From: Owenia fusiformis
Lineage: Eukaryota > Annelida > Polychaeta > Sabellida > Oweniidae
Reading direction: 5' to 3'
Assembly (NCBI GenBank): GCA_903813345.2
Contig: CAIIXF020000009.1
Coordinates: forward strand, 4,090,001 to 4,154,000
DNA length: 64,000 nt
Below are positions 45,251 to 57,295 of this stretch, piece after piece (position 1 is the first letter of the stretch; every line of letters starts with the position of its first letter). Made by a program: the position numbers and the translations under genes. Under the pieces are notes generated by a model, which worked only from the letters and a program-made list of their open reading frames with translations, had not been told where the DNA came from and made no database searches.

Positions 45251-45715
45251 TAATAGGGTCAAGATTGCAGTAAAAAATCCCATTGACGACCATTATAACG
45301 TTTCATTTCATAATATATTCATGGGCACAGATCTAGCTCAGCGAAACAGTGCCCAGTGTTCATTGGAGTCTTGTCTAGCTTGCCGTTACAAAATAAGCAT
45401 ACGGTGACCACACCGTTTTTGAGATAACTGAATCTGGAGAGAGCTACCACCGTAAAGCTACCTGTTTCAGAAAATTATTCTGCTCTACATAGTCTCAAAA
45501 ATCACTCCGCCATCTATAAAAATTCTGTTTCTAACCAAACTTGTAAATGTTTCCTGATAGATTAGTACTTACCCTATCGAAAATAAACCTTGATTCATTT
45601 ATCAAACACTAGATGGCGCTGCGACGGGACAGAAAAGGAGAAAAGCTTTTTTATACAGAAAACCAAATAACCAACGGTACCCGCTAGTATCCCTACTCCG
45701 GACTATATTCTAATA
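45251..45715 (+). repeat. 465-bp direct repeat, left copy
   Basis: Identical to 46571-47035 except for about three bases (CCG/CTG near 45383; GTACCC/GAAACC near 45677). Begins TAATAGGGTCAAGATTGCAG and ends ACTATATTCTAAT. Contains ACTAGATGGCGCTGCGACGG. It lacks TG...CA ends, so it is not a canonical LTR. TAAT bounds each copy on both sides. Confidence 0.9.
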
Positions 45716-46570
45716 GTGACACGGTTGAATGATTTTGTGCCAGAAATCTTGTTTTTCTTAAACATTAGAGTGTTTCAAGACTTTTTGTGCAATTTAAGCC
45801 CAATCGCACCAATAGAAGAGCTTTAATAGCTGCTTTGTTAACCCCGGGGTCATTTATTTTAGGGCCATGCAGTTTTATACATAACTGACCATTTTTGCAA
45901 TAGAAATACTGCTACTCGCTATGGCTTAACAAAAATTCACAATATTTAGCATGTCAAAACGTTTATTCGTACTTCCATAATGTTTATTGCCAAAATCACT
46001 GAACCATGATACAAAAAAATGGTCAAATCTAGTCATTTTCGGTCAGAGATTACCCCAAATTAGCCATTATTTAGTGATTAATTTTCAGTAAATGAGCTTC
46101 TATATTAAATTATCATATCAGTTTTGCAAAGCAATGTTCTTGTTTTAATTACATGCATGTTAGTAACTGTTTTCAGCCATATTTGGTCAGTCTATGGGGT
46201 TAAATGTGTCAATCTTGTCATATATTTTCAAGAAAAATTCAGACACAAAGGAAAAAGCTGTATTACATGCTATGATAATGGCTGAATCCTTAAATTCGGT
46301 AATAATTTGATAAAAGCCTGTCAACAACCTCTTAAAACCAGCACTAACAGCCCTCTTGTGCTATCCTGGAACAAAATACAGGCCAAAAATGGTCAAAACC
46401 TGTGATTTTTAGGTAAAAAATGAAAAATGCTGAATCAGCAAAAATCTAAATTGCTAATTCTTCGGATGATTTGATTTTTCTTAGAGATGCAAGGTACACA
46501 TTGCTAAGAAAGTGTAATTTTTACAAAAATAACGCTATTTCCCACCCTAGTACTGTCACCACCCTGTTGC
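45716..46570. other. 855-bp spacer between the direct repeats
   Basis: AT-rich with no ORF over 60 codons, no primer-binding site I can recognise next to the left repeat and no polypurine tract before the right one. GGTCAAA/GGTCAGTC words recur (46020-46200, 46395). It could be the body of a non-autonomous element or ordinary DNA caught in a duplication. Confidence 0.5.
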
Positions 46571-47035
46571 TAATAGGGTCAAGATTGCAGTAAAAAATCC
46601 CATTGACGACCATTATAACGTTTCATTTCATAATATATTCATGGGCACAGATCTAGCTCAGCGAAACAGTGCCCAGTGTTCATTGGAGTCTTGTCTAGCT
46701 TGCTGTTACAAAATAAGCATACGGTGACCACACCGTTTTTGAGATAACTGAATCTGGAGAGAGCTACCACCGTAAAGCTACCTGTTTCAGAAAATTATTC
46801 TGCTCTACATAGTCTCAAAAATCACTCCGCCATCTATAAAAATTCTGTTTCTAACCAAACTTGTAAATGTTTCCTGATAGATTAGTACTTACCCTATCGA
46901 AAATAAACCTTGATTCATTTATCAAACACTAGATGGCGCTGCGACGGGACAGAAAAGGAGAAAAGCTTTTTTATACAGAAAACCAAATAACCAACGGAAA
47001 CCGCTAGTATCCCTACTCCGGACTATATTCTAATT
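46571..47035 (+). repeat. 465-bp direct repeat, right copy
   Basis: Right partner of 45251-45715 at a constant offset of 1320 bp, about 99% identical. Flanks differ (TTGC before, TAGTTGG after). Confidence 0.9.
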
Positions 47036-47950
47036 AGTTGGAGAGTGCCAGGGTGTCAATAACCTTATAGAGGGCCTACCCAAAATAATGACAATTCATT
47101 AAAAAAAGAAAGCCTATTCAAGTCCCATTAATGCCTTGATCATGGTGATAGCCCAGACTCATTAGTATGAAAGGGAGACTAACCCTTGTAACATTTAATA
47201 ATAAAACAATGGCGAGAAGTAATAAATAATTTAACAGAACAACCTCTATCATGTGAAACAAGACAGCTTACCTAGGAATAAAATTTCACATTGCCAAAGT
47301 CTCAATATGCAAATTAGAGTGAATTGGAGAGGAGTTAAAGAGAAATTATATACATGGGTATGAAGAAAAGACCATAGAAGAATGCAAGCAAAAGAATGAG
47401 ATGTTTTATGGAATATAAGAGAGGAAAGCCTGGAATTAGCATTGAATTATAAAGGGTATAAAGAAAGTCATAAATGAATATATCCTTGGAATAGCATCTA
47501 GACTTGTCTTGAGTAATGTTCTCTTATTAAATGGATATGAAAAAATTCTGAAAGATGATAACTGGTAAATAACTGAGACAAGTTGATAGAACACGGAACA
47601 GCTATTACTTGGTGTGATGTGCCATGCCTCACAATTACCATGGCGATGTCTCACAATTACCATGGAGCTGTCATTATATTTTTTCACCTTTCCCTCCCAA
47701 CCTTCATATATTCCCCTGCAGACTACAGAATACTAATTGTAAAGATAATTTCATTAGACCAATTAACAAACAATTATTTAGCGTTTTGACACACTGATAA
47801 GTCAATCTGACGATCAACCTTAAAAAATATAGAAGAGGTTACAATCAAACTATCCAAACAATATGCGACAAAGAGTAGAATTTGGCGGAGAAGCTTTTGA
47901 AACAATGGGCATAAGAAATGTTATGCAAGGGCAGAAAATATTAAAAGTTA
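47036..47950. other. No gene seen
   Basis: CACAATTACCATGG occurs twice at 47630-47665. No exons found. Confidence 0.4.
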
Positions 47951-47951
47951 A

Positions 47952-48076
47952 GAGAACATGACAAATTTAAGACAAGGGCATGGAAATTTCAAAGAAATGA
48001 GAACATGTCAAATTTAAGACAAGGGCAGGGAAATTTCAAACAAATGAGAACATGGGAAATTTTAGACAAGGGCATG
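47952..48076. repeat. ~50-bp tandem repeat, ~2.5 units
   Basis: GAGAACATG(A/T)CAAATTTAAG followed by ACAAGGGCA(T/G)GG repeats with few changes. Confidence 0.7.
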
Positions 48077-48385
48077 TATAATTTTTTATTCATGGTTATC
48101 AGGCTTTCAAACAATAAAATACTTGTTAGGACATTTGATTTGCATTTCCTTGTTTTTTAGCATACTAATGAGAAGTTGATTGGCCTAGGGAGTCAGAAAA
48201 TGTGTCATGTTTATAAGTGGTAGACGCATGTGTTTTAAGATGAAACAATGGGTTGGAAGAAAGTACCCTTTGCAAGCACCTCAATATTTTATCTCTACTC
48301 TTAAAATTCGTAAATGTATGTGATCCAATAAGAATACATAGTCAGGAAATCATGTAAATCTGGCTATCATAAATAACAGAATAAA

Positions 48386-48568
48386 CAGTAAAAACCTGTA
48401 TATAGTGAACACCTATGGAGCCATAAAAAGTGTTCACTGTTGGCAGGTGTTCACTACAGAGAGGGGATTTTATACAAGAGTCAATATAAAATGCATCTCT
48501 CCGTGGTCTTCACTAAACACAGGTGTTCACTAGAGAGAGGTATTCACCAAGAAATAAAGGTTGTACTG
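48386..48568 (+). mobile_element. pogo-like MITE (family G), copy
   Basis: CAGTAAAAACCTGTATATAG at the left and AAAGGTTGTACTG at the right, TA following at 48569. Repeated TGTTCACTxxxGAGAGG words, typical of the family, lie within. Confidence 0.8.
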
Positions 48569-48570
48569 TA

Positions 48571-50390
48571 TATATATAATTTCAGATCTATGGCTCATCT
48601 TCATCTAATATACAAAATGTTGTGTTTCACATCAAGCACTCCCTCGATCTAAAAGCAAAATGTCAACAAAAACATGATACAAATACGAGAAACAAAAAAA
48701 TATTTGCAATAAATTTAATTTATTTGATAATTTTGATTAAAAGCAATTAATTTCAATCTGTCAAAGTAATGTCAAAAGGTCAAGTGATCGCATTAAAACA
48801 CTTGACAGATGGATGATATTGATCTCATTAATAGAGATTATTTTATTATTTTAAGTGTCAAAATAACCCTTTTCAAGAATCTGAATGAAGGGCTTCATTT
48901 ACGATATATCAATAAGAAGTATTATTTTGATTGAGCATTATCAAATAGGATTAAGATGTGTAGCTAGCCAATCAGATTAGCAGTCAGTTCATCGTTTTGC
49001 CTTCATAAGTAGCTGACATTTACCTCATATAAGAACTAATATAGAAATCCACGATGGCTACATTGAAGGCCATTAAGATCTCACCAGCATAGAAATTAGT
49101 ATTCGTCCCAGTTAGAGGGTCATAAATTTACTGTCTCAGGGTATGTTTAAATAAGTGCTCACCCAGGATTTTTTGTGTGTAGAATTTTGCTTTCCTTCTT
49201 AACAACATTTCCATATTTTGTCATTTTTTGTGTAATAATTAGGATTTTTTAATTTTTTGTGCAACATTTTAAGGTTTTTTTATGTTTTTATGGAGGAATT
49301 TAGGGAGCATATACATTTATTAGAACAGCATTTTTGTGTTATGGAGGTGCTGCACCTTAAAAGATTTCAACATTCAGAAAGAATTTGAAAAAAAATTACC
49401 TCACAGAATCCAATGTAGTAAGCAATATCATTTATGAGTTTAGTTTAAGAAAGTCTGAAGTCAACTATAAGTCGAGAAATAGAAAGTGGAAATAATTTTC
49501 TTTCACCATAGTATCAGATAAATTGAATTCAAGTAGAAATAGCAGGAAAGTAAGCCATAAGAACATGATGACATAGTCTGTTAATCACGTTACATTCGCA
49601 TTCATTAGATTTCAGTGCAATTCCAGCTGACCATTCACCTGTGCACAAATCAATTTATTATTTCAACTGTTCCAATCATCAAATTTATTTCTAATTTATC
49701 CCCGGATTGAGATGTCTATTTCTGTTTCGAAAACAAATATTTCATCTCGTAGAGAAGCAAAACTGAATTCTCATTATTATAGAGTTTCTACGCGGAATCC
49801 ATATATTTCAATGGCTTGGCTTAATAAAGACAGTTTTCAACTCATCTTGATTCTTTTAAATAATTTTTGTAAGGGATATGATGTCTTTTAAATAATTTTT
49901 GTAAGGGATATGATGTTCATACTTTATATTATTTCCATAGCAAGGATATTTAATTACCTGAATAAAATCTATTAATTAATTTGTCCTTTTGAAGATTTCC
50001 CATGTGTATACATTTTTCCTTTTTGGCTGAATCACAGTCTAGTTTGCATCATGTATCTGGACCCCTGGATGTGACATGCGTCGAGGGGGAGGGGTTATGT
50101 CAAGGACTTGTAGCATGCAAAAATATTTATATATACCCTCAAGGAGTATAACAAAAAACTCATTTGAGAAATCCCAGTCAACAGCTTTAAACTGGTATAT
50201 CACGAGCCAAGTACCATTTAGTACATTAATCACCCCAATTTAGCACATAATTTGGGATATTTACGGGCCTATAAAACAAATGGGGATAATACCTGGTTTT
50301 GGTCTAGAGTATAAATTGCGATATTTGATATTCAGAATGATTTTGGGATACAAATGGAAATCTATTAAAGTTTAATGCCTTGAGTCATAA
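48571..50390. other. No gene seen
   Basis: Contains a perfect 33-bp direct duplication at 49850-49916 (TTTTAAATAATTTTTGTAAG...) and little else. Confidence 0.4.
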
Positions 50391-50392
50391 TA

Positions 50393-50579
50393 AAGTGAAA
50401 CCTGTATACCCGAACACCTCACTTGTCCAAACACCCCCCATGTGAAGACCTTTTCTTAGTCTTAATGATGTTATCTCCAAGCGACTAAAATATTTTTTAA
50501 AGACTTGAAATATAAACACCTGCTAATCTGAACACTTCTGGCTGGCTCTAGAGGCGTTCAGATTAGACAGGTTTTACTG
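50393..50579 (+). mobile_element. pogo-like MITE (family G), copy with TA TSD
   Basis: AAGTGAAACCTGTATACCCG...GACAGGTTTTACTG, bounded by TA (50391-50392 and 50580-50581). Closest to the 33800 copy, with TCTGAACACTTCTGGCTGG inside. Confidence 0.8.
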
Positions 50580-50581
50580 TA

Positions 50582-52097
50582 TTCAACTACAAGTATCTTC
50601 TACGATATGGTTCAAGCCTTGTAATTACAAAGAATAGTTTTAATATTCTGTTATTTATGTCTTAGCAATAAAAGGATAATTTATTAATAGAAAGCAAGAT
50701 AATTGTCTGCAAACATATTGCTTTAATTGCACATTAGACTGCAGTAACACTAAAAATTGTCTCTTTAGTTTTTATTTGCATCCAGGCCAAGAAAACGAAT
50801 TATATGATTTGCATTAAAAATATCATAATTACAATAGAAGAAAAATTTATCTGCTCATACACATGTGCATATATGTATTACAATAATAAAAAAATATACT
50901 CTGCGCTAAAATCAATTTTCTGAATATTCTCAAAAACAGTGATCATAATGCTTCATCTCTTCATTTTATAGTTCATCCCTATATCATTTCATATATCAGC
51001 AACCTTATTGTAACATCATCTTAGAATATTGCTTACATCTGTATGATTCCCAAAGATCCTTGCATGGAATATTAAAAAGTTCATGCTTGATTTCACTCTA
51101 GAAAACAAAATAGAGGAACTAGCAAGAAATATACTCAGCAGGCATGGCATCCATATTGTATAACATACAGGAATGCAATGTCATGTGATAGGATTTATAA
51201 AGTAATAGAGAGGAAGAGTGAAAGAAACAGGGAAGTATTTGATTGGAATAATGAATCAGGTTTTAAGCCCAGTTAACTAAACAAATTAATTAGATTACAT
51301 ATGATCCTCAGTTATTTGAAACACAATAGAAATGTGTTTTATGGCAAACATCGCCACTGAATATCACATAACAAATGACATGTGACCCAGTTTTGACCAA
51401 TCATACAAGTGCATGCCCGAAAGTGATATAACAATGTGAGTTATTCAATGATTCAAGTAGAATATAGAAATGTCTGAGAAAGTTTTGATTTCAAAAGAAC
51501 AGATCGTTATAAATTTCACCATCTTTGAATAATAGATATATTAGATAAAATTGATTGGTGAAACAATGGTCCCATGTCATTGTTATGACATCAGATAAAA
51601 TGTCATTGTTGTGACATCAGATAACAGACAAACAATAAAAGAAACTCAAGAAAATAAGAAAACTAAGAAAACTCAAGAAATACTATGTGAAAAATATGGT
51701 AAATCCTACATAGAGCATCAATGCATCGGATATCAGTGTCAAACATAAAGTGTCAAAACTAAGGTGTCCAACAAAATACTGATTATAAATAAATAATGCA
51801 AGAATATAAAACAAACCGATGCGTCATTCAATTAATCATAAGCAAAAATACAAATCCTTGATTTTGATTGGTTGATTACCCAATCACATGATACCTGCTT
51901 CCTGAAGGTTAGTGTGACCTTTATTGAATTCTATGAAGCAAATGATTTTAATTATTTATGGTATACCAAGTCATTAACTTAGATTTATATCAATCAATTA
52001 AGAGTTTAATCAGAAACAATTCCGCCAACAATGTCCTTGAGAATAGGAATACAGTTTTATGCACAGAGAATTTTATTGAATTTCTCATAAAATAAAG
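50582..52097. other. No gene seen
   Basis: A 25-bp duplication (ATGTCATTGTTATGACATCA type) is at 51572-51625. No exons found. Confidence 0.4.
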
Positions 52098-52227
52098 ACA
52101 AGGCATTAATAATATGCAGTGTCACCACCTGCCATTTGTTATAGATGCAATTGCCGAACACCAACCACCCAACATTGCCACAAAAAGTTGGAGACTGTTA
52201 ACAATGTGTCATAAAGTGGGTGACATA
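52098..52227 (+). mobile_element. MITE family A, full-length copy
   Basis: ACAAGGCATTAATAATATGC, the GTCACCACCTGCCATTTGTT core, AAAAGTTGGAGACTG and the terminal GTGGGTGACATA. 130 bp. Confidence 0.75.
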
Positions 52228-53603
52228 AAAAATTGTGCCTGAGAGTCAGTATTTCTTTGAAAGGCACAATATTTACAGAATTGTTAAAATTGTAAATCAC
52301 ACCATCATTCTGGGACCGTCATACAGTGCTTGTCGTATACGTGAGGGTGTCCTACCTTTTTGTGCATATCCCACATTACATATCTTTCAACCATTCTCAA
52401 AAATCATTTAAAACTGAGATATGACCTAATTTTTCTTACTTACATACTTCACTATAACAAGAATATCAACAATTATTTCATTTCTTCAAAGAGATTCTGT
52501 CATCTTGTTAGAAAAGAAACTGATGGAAAGACCCAGGGTATGAAATCTCTGTAACCCCCCCCCCGCCATACCCCTCCCTTTTTATCTCCTTCCTTCCAGG
52601 TGTAAGGAAGGGGGGGTATGAAGTGAGAACAATAGCTATTAATTTGTTTCTATCTAAAATAGTTGTTTTTCTTAAATTAGGGTTTGCCTTGAAATTGAAA
52701 CCAAGGGTTTAAGAATATTTTCAAGGGATTTAGTATTTATTGCTTCCAAACATAACCTTTGGTCACTTTATGGTAAGTATATACAACAGATGTATTCATT
52801 ACACAGATTTGGTATTCAAATGCAGAATATCTATTTCAACTCTGTGGTCATGCATATAAAAGTTCTTTATTTCTTGAATTCCAAATTTGATTTGTTGATT
52901 TTATTTATCACAGTCCTACTACAGGTTTCAATTTCAGGCTTTTCAATATTGTTACAAAACCAAACTTTACTTTTCAGCTTTGATTTCTATTTGACCCGAA
53001 CATAAAATGAAACTCATGCTTTAATGTTTCACAAAATCTTTCTTTGGGATATTTTCAGAGTTCCTGATTGTATAAGAATTCTACAAAGGAGCTGACAATA
53101 TCATGCATGCTGTGTACTGTATTGTAGCCGATATCAAGTATGTTCTCTTTTTTCTCATGGAAAATATCGCCATCTTAATATTCTATTCGCTGATTTGGGT
53201 TTATGTACATTTTGAACCTAGGGTCATGGATTAGTACCTCTTCAAACGGGCACTTGAATTGTCAACAACGAAATAACATTTTATTATTTGGATAACCATT
53301 TTGTATCTAAGTATTTCTCATTGGTTAAAAGAATGGGAAAACCGACGTCCACATATCGGGAAACAATTCCATGGCTTAATACTTTAATGCTTAAGATAAT
53401 TGTTTGCTGATACTGGCTAAATCGCATTTGGGCAGAAAGCAATTCATTTTGTTTGATCAATGTTGATTATATAGGTTAAATCTGATTTAACATGGCTATT
53501 CAGGAATCAACAAGATAAACTATACATTAAATCTGCATAGATTTCCCAGCAGGGATAAAATGTTCAGTAGATATAGCAGATTTGGCCAAACTCTACAAGA
53601 TGT
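52228..53603. other. No gene seen
   Basis: The ORFs at 52360-52554 and 52790-53005 lack motifs and splice context. GGGGGG/CCCCCC runs are at 52556 and 52609. Confidence 0.4.
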
Positions 53604-53760
53604 CGATCTCCTTGCTCATATATTCTGCACCTACTTAGACTTTGAAAACATTGGCTTGCCCCAACCTGAAAATCCATTTATACACAATTGAAATGAGGAT
53701 ATCAAAAAATAACTTGTGTTAACATTAGTAATAATTGTGAAAATAGAATCATAACCCAAT
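53604..53760 (+). mobile_element. MITE family B, badly decayed copy
   Basis: Scattered matches: GATCTCC, GCACCTACTTAGACTTTGAAAA, CTGAAAATCCATTTA, TTGAAATGAGGATATC and AATTGTGAAAATAGAA, in family order. Confidence 0.45.
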
Positions 53761-53910
53761 TGATAAAATCCCCCCCCCCTGATATCCATTTAAAAATATA
53801 TTGTTAATATTGAACTTTTTGTCTTGCTATAACAGATTTATTTTCACTTGTACTCTTATGACTTGTTCTGTTTTGAATTCTTATAACTGTATCACTTTTA
53901 TACTGGAGCC

Positions 53911-54074
53911 CAGGGCCGTAGCCAGGGGGGTTTGCAGGGTTCGGGTGAACCACCCCCTGGCCAAAAAGTCTTTCAAAATCATGCAGTTTTTCACCATTTT
54001 GAGCATGTGAACCCCCGAGGAAATTTTTGAAAACTGAACCTCCCCCCCCTTGGCAAATCCTGGCTACAGGCCTG
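53911..54074 (-). mobile_element. MITE family C, GGAGCC 6-bp TSD
   Basis: GGAGCC at 53905-53910 and 54075-54080 is a perfect 6-bp TSD around CAGGGCCGTAGCCAGG...CCTGGCTACAGGCCTG. Reverse orientation relative to 39755. Confidence 0.9.
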
Positions 54075-54080
54075 GGAGCC

Positions 54081-54709
54081 TATAGAGGTTTGGTTTTAAA
54101 TACTGCTTTTATTGGTTATATGGCTTTTTTAGTTCTTGGGACATCTCATGTTGCCCTTTGTGCTTTCTGATCCTATTATAATTCTACTATTTTAAAGATA
54201 AAACTCTTAGTTTTTAACATTTCTCTCCTTTATTTAATTCATTTCATCATTTATAGCAAGAAAATTGATGAAGAAACAAAAACCGAAAATGCTAAATACC
54301 AGGTGGTAATTTCTTCATTATAAAATACAGCTTCAGAATAACATATGTTTTACAGTGGATATCAGATAAACACCCTGTTCTAAAATAACACATGGGACAT
54401 GGAGCATTTCAAATAAATGGGCCTAGTAAAGGTAATAAAAGCCAGAACCAAGAAGTTTAGTGTCTAAATGTTTTAACATACTGACAGAAGAGGTAGAATA
54501 AAGAATGAAGCCTTGTTCTTAGAAAACAGAAACTGTTTCTGCTTCATCACTTTGATGATGTAAACTTGATTTATGTATTATGGTACAAGTTTGCAGAAAA
54601 CTTAGACTCAGATCTGTTCATATCAGCTATTTTATCAGAAAGGTGTGGCTCGTTAAACCCTTAGCAACCCTCTTCCCCCTCTGAGACCCTTCTTGAGTTT
54701 TTAACATTG
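54081..54709. other. No feature seen
   Basis: No supportable gene or repeat. Confidence 0.4.
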
Positions 54710-54850
54710 CAGTGTTCTCCCTAGCATTAAAGCAACACCCACCTGAGACTTTAAAAACAGGCTTGTGCTAAACCTGAAAATCCATTTGCACCCACTTGAA
54801 AATGAGAAAAATCATGAAATATAGGCATATTTTGACCAATTTCAGAATGT
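54710..54850 (+). mobile_element. MITE family B, right-truncated copy
   Basis: CAGTGTTCTCCCTAGCATT, ACCTGAGACTTTAAAAACAG, GCACCCACTTGAAAATGAGA and TTTTGACCAATTTCAGAAT, then lost. Confidence 0.7.
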
Positions 54851-55950
54851 ATTGTTTTCTCAAAAGAATATAAAAAAGGAGATTCCAGAGGTTTTCTGTC
54901 TCAGTCAATCAGCCAAAATATAGTTCTTAGACTCGCCTTAATCTCTTATGAGTCCCCTCACCTCCTTTACATATACTCCAGAAGGGCTCTGAACGTAAAT
55001 TGTTAGGGGGGGGGAGTCTGAAGCAAGGCTATATACTCTTCTGTCTAAAACGTGTTCCCAAATCTTAAGGTCTACGAAGAAACACTCTTGAAACTTGTTG
55101 TAGATGAAACACTTTCAGATATGTGGTCAAAGGAAACCCCTAAAGGGACCCACTTCAATTTACTAAACATTGTTCTTTCATCATACACAAAACCTTACTT
55201 TGTAAATGATGGTCTTTGATAGGAGACCATTTGGTTGGATTAATCAAGGTATCCCATTAGACAGAATGGCAAGTGCAAAAGGGTGTCTTGTCTCCAAAAA
55301 AACCTAAATGCAGCCCCCATCCTTAATGCAAGGTTATTTAGCTTCTTTCCCTTATATGAAGGATGCCCCCTATCCCCTTCTCCTTTCCCAACCCGAATTC
55401 CCAAACCCCATTATCAATCATGCACTTTTGCTTTCTCAAATGTTACCCTTTATGATTTTCCTTCATTGAATGAATGTGAATGGTGAAAATGTATCAAATC
55501 ATAGATTTAAATTCGTAACCAGACAAAATAAGCCTTATTAACAAATAGAGTTATCAGAAAATTTGAGATAAAACAGTCCACCAGTTTATAATGTCAATCA
55601 AGACAAAAACCAAATTTCACACATATCCCTTTTCAGCTTTTTCACTGATAAAACCTTTAGGTGAAGACACTTGAATTGATTAACTTGATCTTTTTTAAAG
55701 GTCTGTAATATAAAAGTATTGACAATGTTTGCAAAGGGAAATATCAAGAAAAATCTCTTATGTTTAATATGAATTATCTTATCAGGTTGTTAGCCTACTT
55801 GAGAATGTTTGAACAATGATATCTATACTATACAGTCACCATGTTGCCTTACACTGAGCCTTAGCTCTTTGATTTACCAGAAATCCTAGTAATAATATAC
55901 CACATTGTAGTTATATGTTCATACCCTTTGAAAATAGTCTGACTAAATAC
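54851..55950. other. No gene seen
   Basis: No supportable exon. A GGGGGGGGAG run is at 55007. Confidence 0.4.
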
Positions 55951-56360
55951 AACTCTTAGGAGATCTCTATATTTTCTTCAACTTACAGGATGTTTTGTAT
56001 CTACAGTTAGTAATTACCCTTTGAAGAGTGAGACTTCACAACTCTTAAGAGATCTCTATATTTTCTTCAACTTACTACCCTTTGCATTCGTTTGACTTTG
56101 CTTCTTAAAAGAGAGCTTCGTCTTATGTAGTTTAACTAGACTCTGCATGCAGGGTATCAACTTACAGGATATTTTGTCTTAAATGATTATCTTCAGTTAG
56201 TAGTTACCCTTTGAAGAGTGGGACTTCACAACTCTTAGGAGATCTCCACATTTTCTTCATAGTCTTCTGATAGGATATTTCGTCTAGAAGGATTATCTTC
56301 AGTTACCCTTTGTAAAGAGTGAGACTTCATATCTCTAAAGGAGATCTCAACCATTTTCTT
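55951..56360. repeat. ~90-100-bp tandem repeat, ~4 units
   Basis: Units start at AACTCTTAGGAGATCTC (about 55951, 56039, 56230; worn at 56331) and include TTACCCTTTG(A/T)AGAGTG(A/G)GACTTCA. Allowing for the 81-bp MITE and its TSD in the second unit, spacing is about 88-101 bp. Confidence 0.7.
56076..56156 (-). mobile_element. Miniature family D element (81 bp) with 9-bp TSD
   Basis: TCAACTTAC at 56067-56075 and 56157-56165 is a perfect 9-bp TSD. The element is only the two ends of family D joined: TACCCTTTGCATTCGTTTGA...GAGAGCTTCGTCTT then GTAGTTTAACTAGACTCTGC...AGGGTA. About 290 bp of interior is absent. Confidence 0.9.
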
Positions 56361-56392
56361 ATTTGGTTTTTTCTATGCCACATCCCCTTTGC

Positions 56393-56425
56393 ATTTGTTC
56401 GACTTCACTTCTTAAAAGCAGGGTA
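56393..56425 (-). mobile_element. Family D remnant of 33 bp
   Basis: TCCCCTTTGCATTTGTTCGA...CTTCTTAAAAGCAGGGTA. It holds the left 25-30 bp of family D fused to the last 7 of the right end. Flanks TATGCCACA and TTGCCACA resemble a worn 8- to 9-bp TSD. Confidence 0.6.
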
Positions 56426-56703
56426 TTGCCACAGGTTCTTAGGTCTCAAGCTTTAAATAAAGTTAGAGAGGGTCTAATAAAGGGTCCAGACTGGTCATTA
56501 TTTCCAAGCTTAGTGGCTGAATGATATAATTCTATGACACAAAATCATACTTAATGTTCATGCTCCGAATTACATAAAAACTATGGTTAACTAGATCTTT
56601 ACTAATTTTATTAGAAGAACGTTGTAACAAAAATCAGAGTTGAATTTTCTCCCTGAGGTTTCGGTAGCAAATTTCATGGCGTGTCATGCTTTATATTCTC
56701 CAC

Positions 56704-56920
56704 TGGGTGCAAGTGGATTTTTAACTGGGTATAAATATATTTAATTGGGTACAAATAGATCTTTAACTGGGTACAAATATATTTTAAACTGGGTTCAATA
56801 GATTTAAATGGATAAAAATTGATTTTTAATTGGGTACAAATAGATTTTTCATTGGGTACAAATAGATTTTAATTGGGTATAAATAGATCAAATATATTTT
56901 AAACTGGGTGCAGACAATCT
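56704..56920. repeat. ~22-bp minisatellite, ACTGGGTACAAATAGATTTTT unit
   Basis: About nine degenerate units of AA(C/T)TGGGTACAAATA(G/T)AT with variable T-runs. Confidence 0.75.
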
Positions 56921-57027
56921 CATTATTCTCAACCAGGTGCAATTCCTGCTTGCACCAAATCTGAAGATTATTCCAAAATACCCTTTACAATATTTTTATT
57001 TTTCCTCTACATAATAATTACTGGGCT

Positions 57028-57295
57028 ATGAGTACTCATCCTCCTAAGCAGGTGTCCAGAATCCGTACCTCCTTCTTCCCCCTGCTATAAGCAGTTAGCA
57101 TTTCCCCGATTAAGAACTCGCAATTTTATTGGCTGTCGCAACACTGCGACAGCAATCATGTATACGTCATCGGCGCATAATTAGATCACGTGATTCAGTT
57201 TAATCGGGTGCGTCCAACTTGGTTATAGCAGGGGGTAAAAAGAAAGAAGATATTCTGGATTTTGAAGCACTGTGATTGGAGGATGTGAGTACTAG
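57028..57295. mobile_element. Foldback MITE with central 9-bp hairpin
   Basis: GAGTACTCATCCTCC and GGAGGATGTGAGTAC are the outer inverted ends. CCAGAATC/ATTCTGGA, CCCCCTGCTATAA/TTATAGCAGGGGG and CCCGATTAA/TTTAATCGGG pair further in. Between them GCTGTCGCA/TGCGACAGC (57132-57140 and 57145-57153) is a perfect small hairpin. CpG-rich, with CCAAT (ATTGG) and CACGTG words. Confidence 0.7.

Noticed and set aside
45251-47035. LTR retrotransposon
   Set aside because: No TG...CA ends, no primer-binding site, no polypurine tract, no gag/pol remnants and no convincing TSD around the whole unit.
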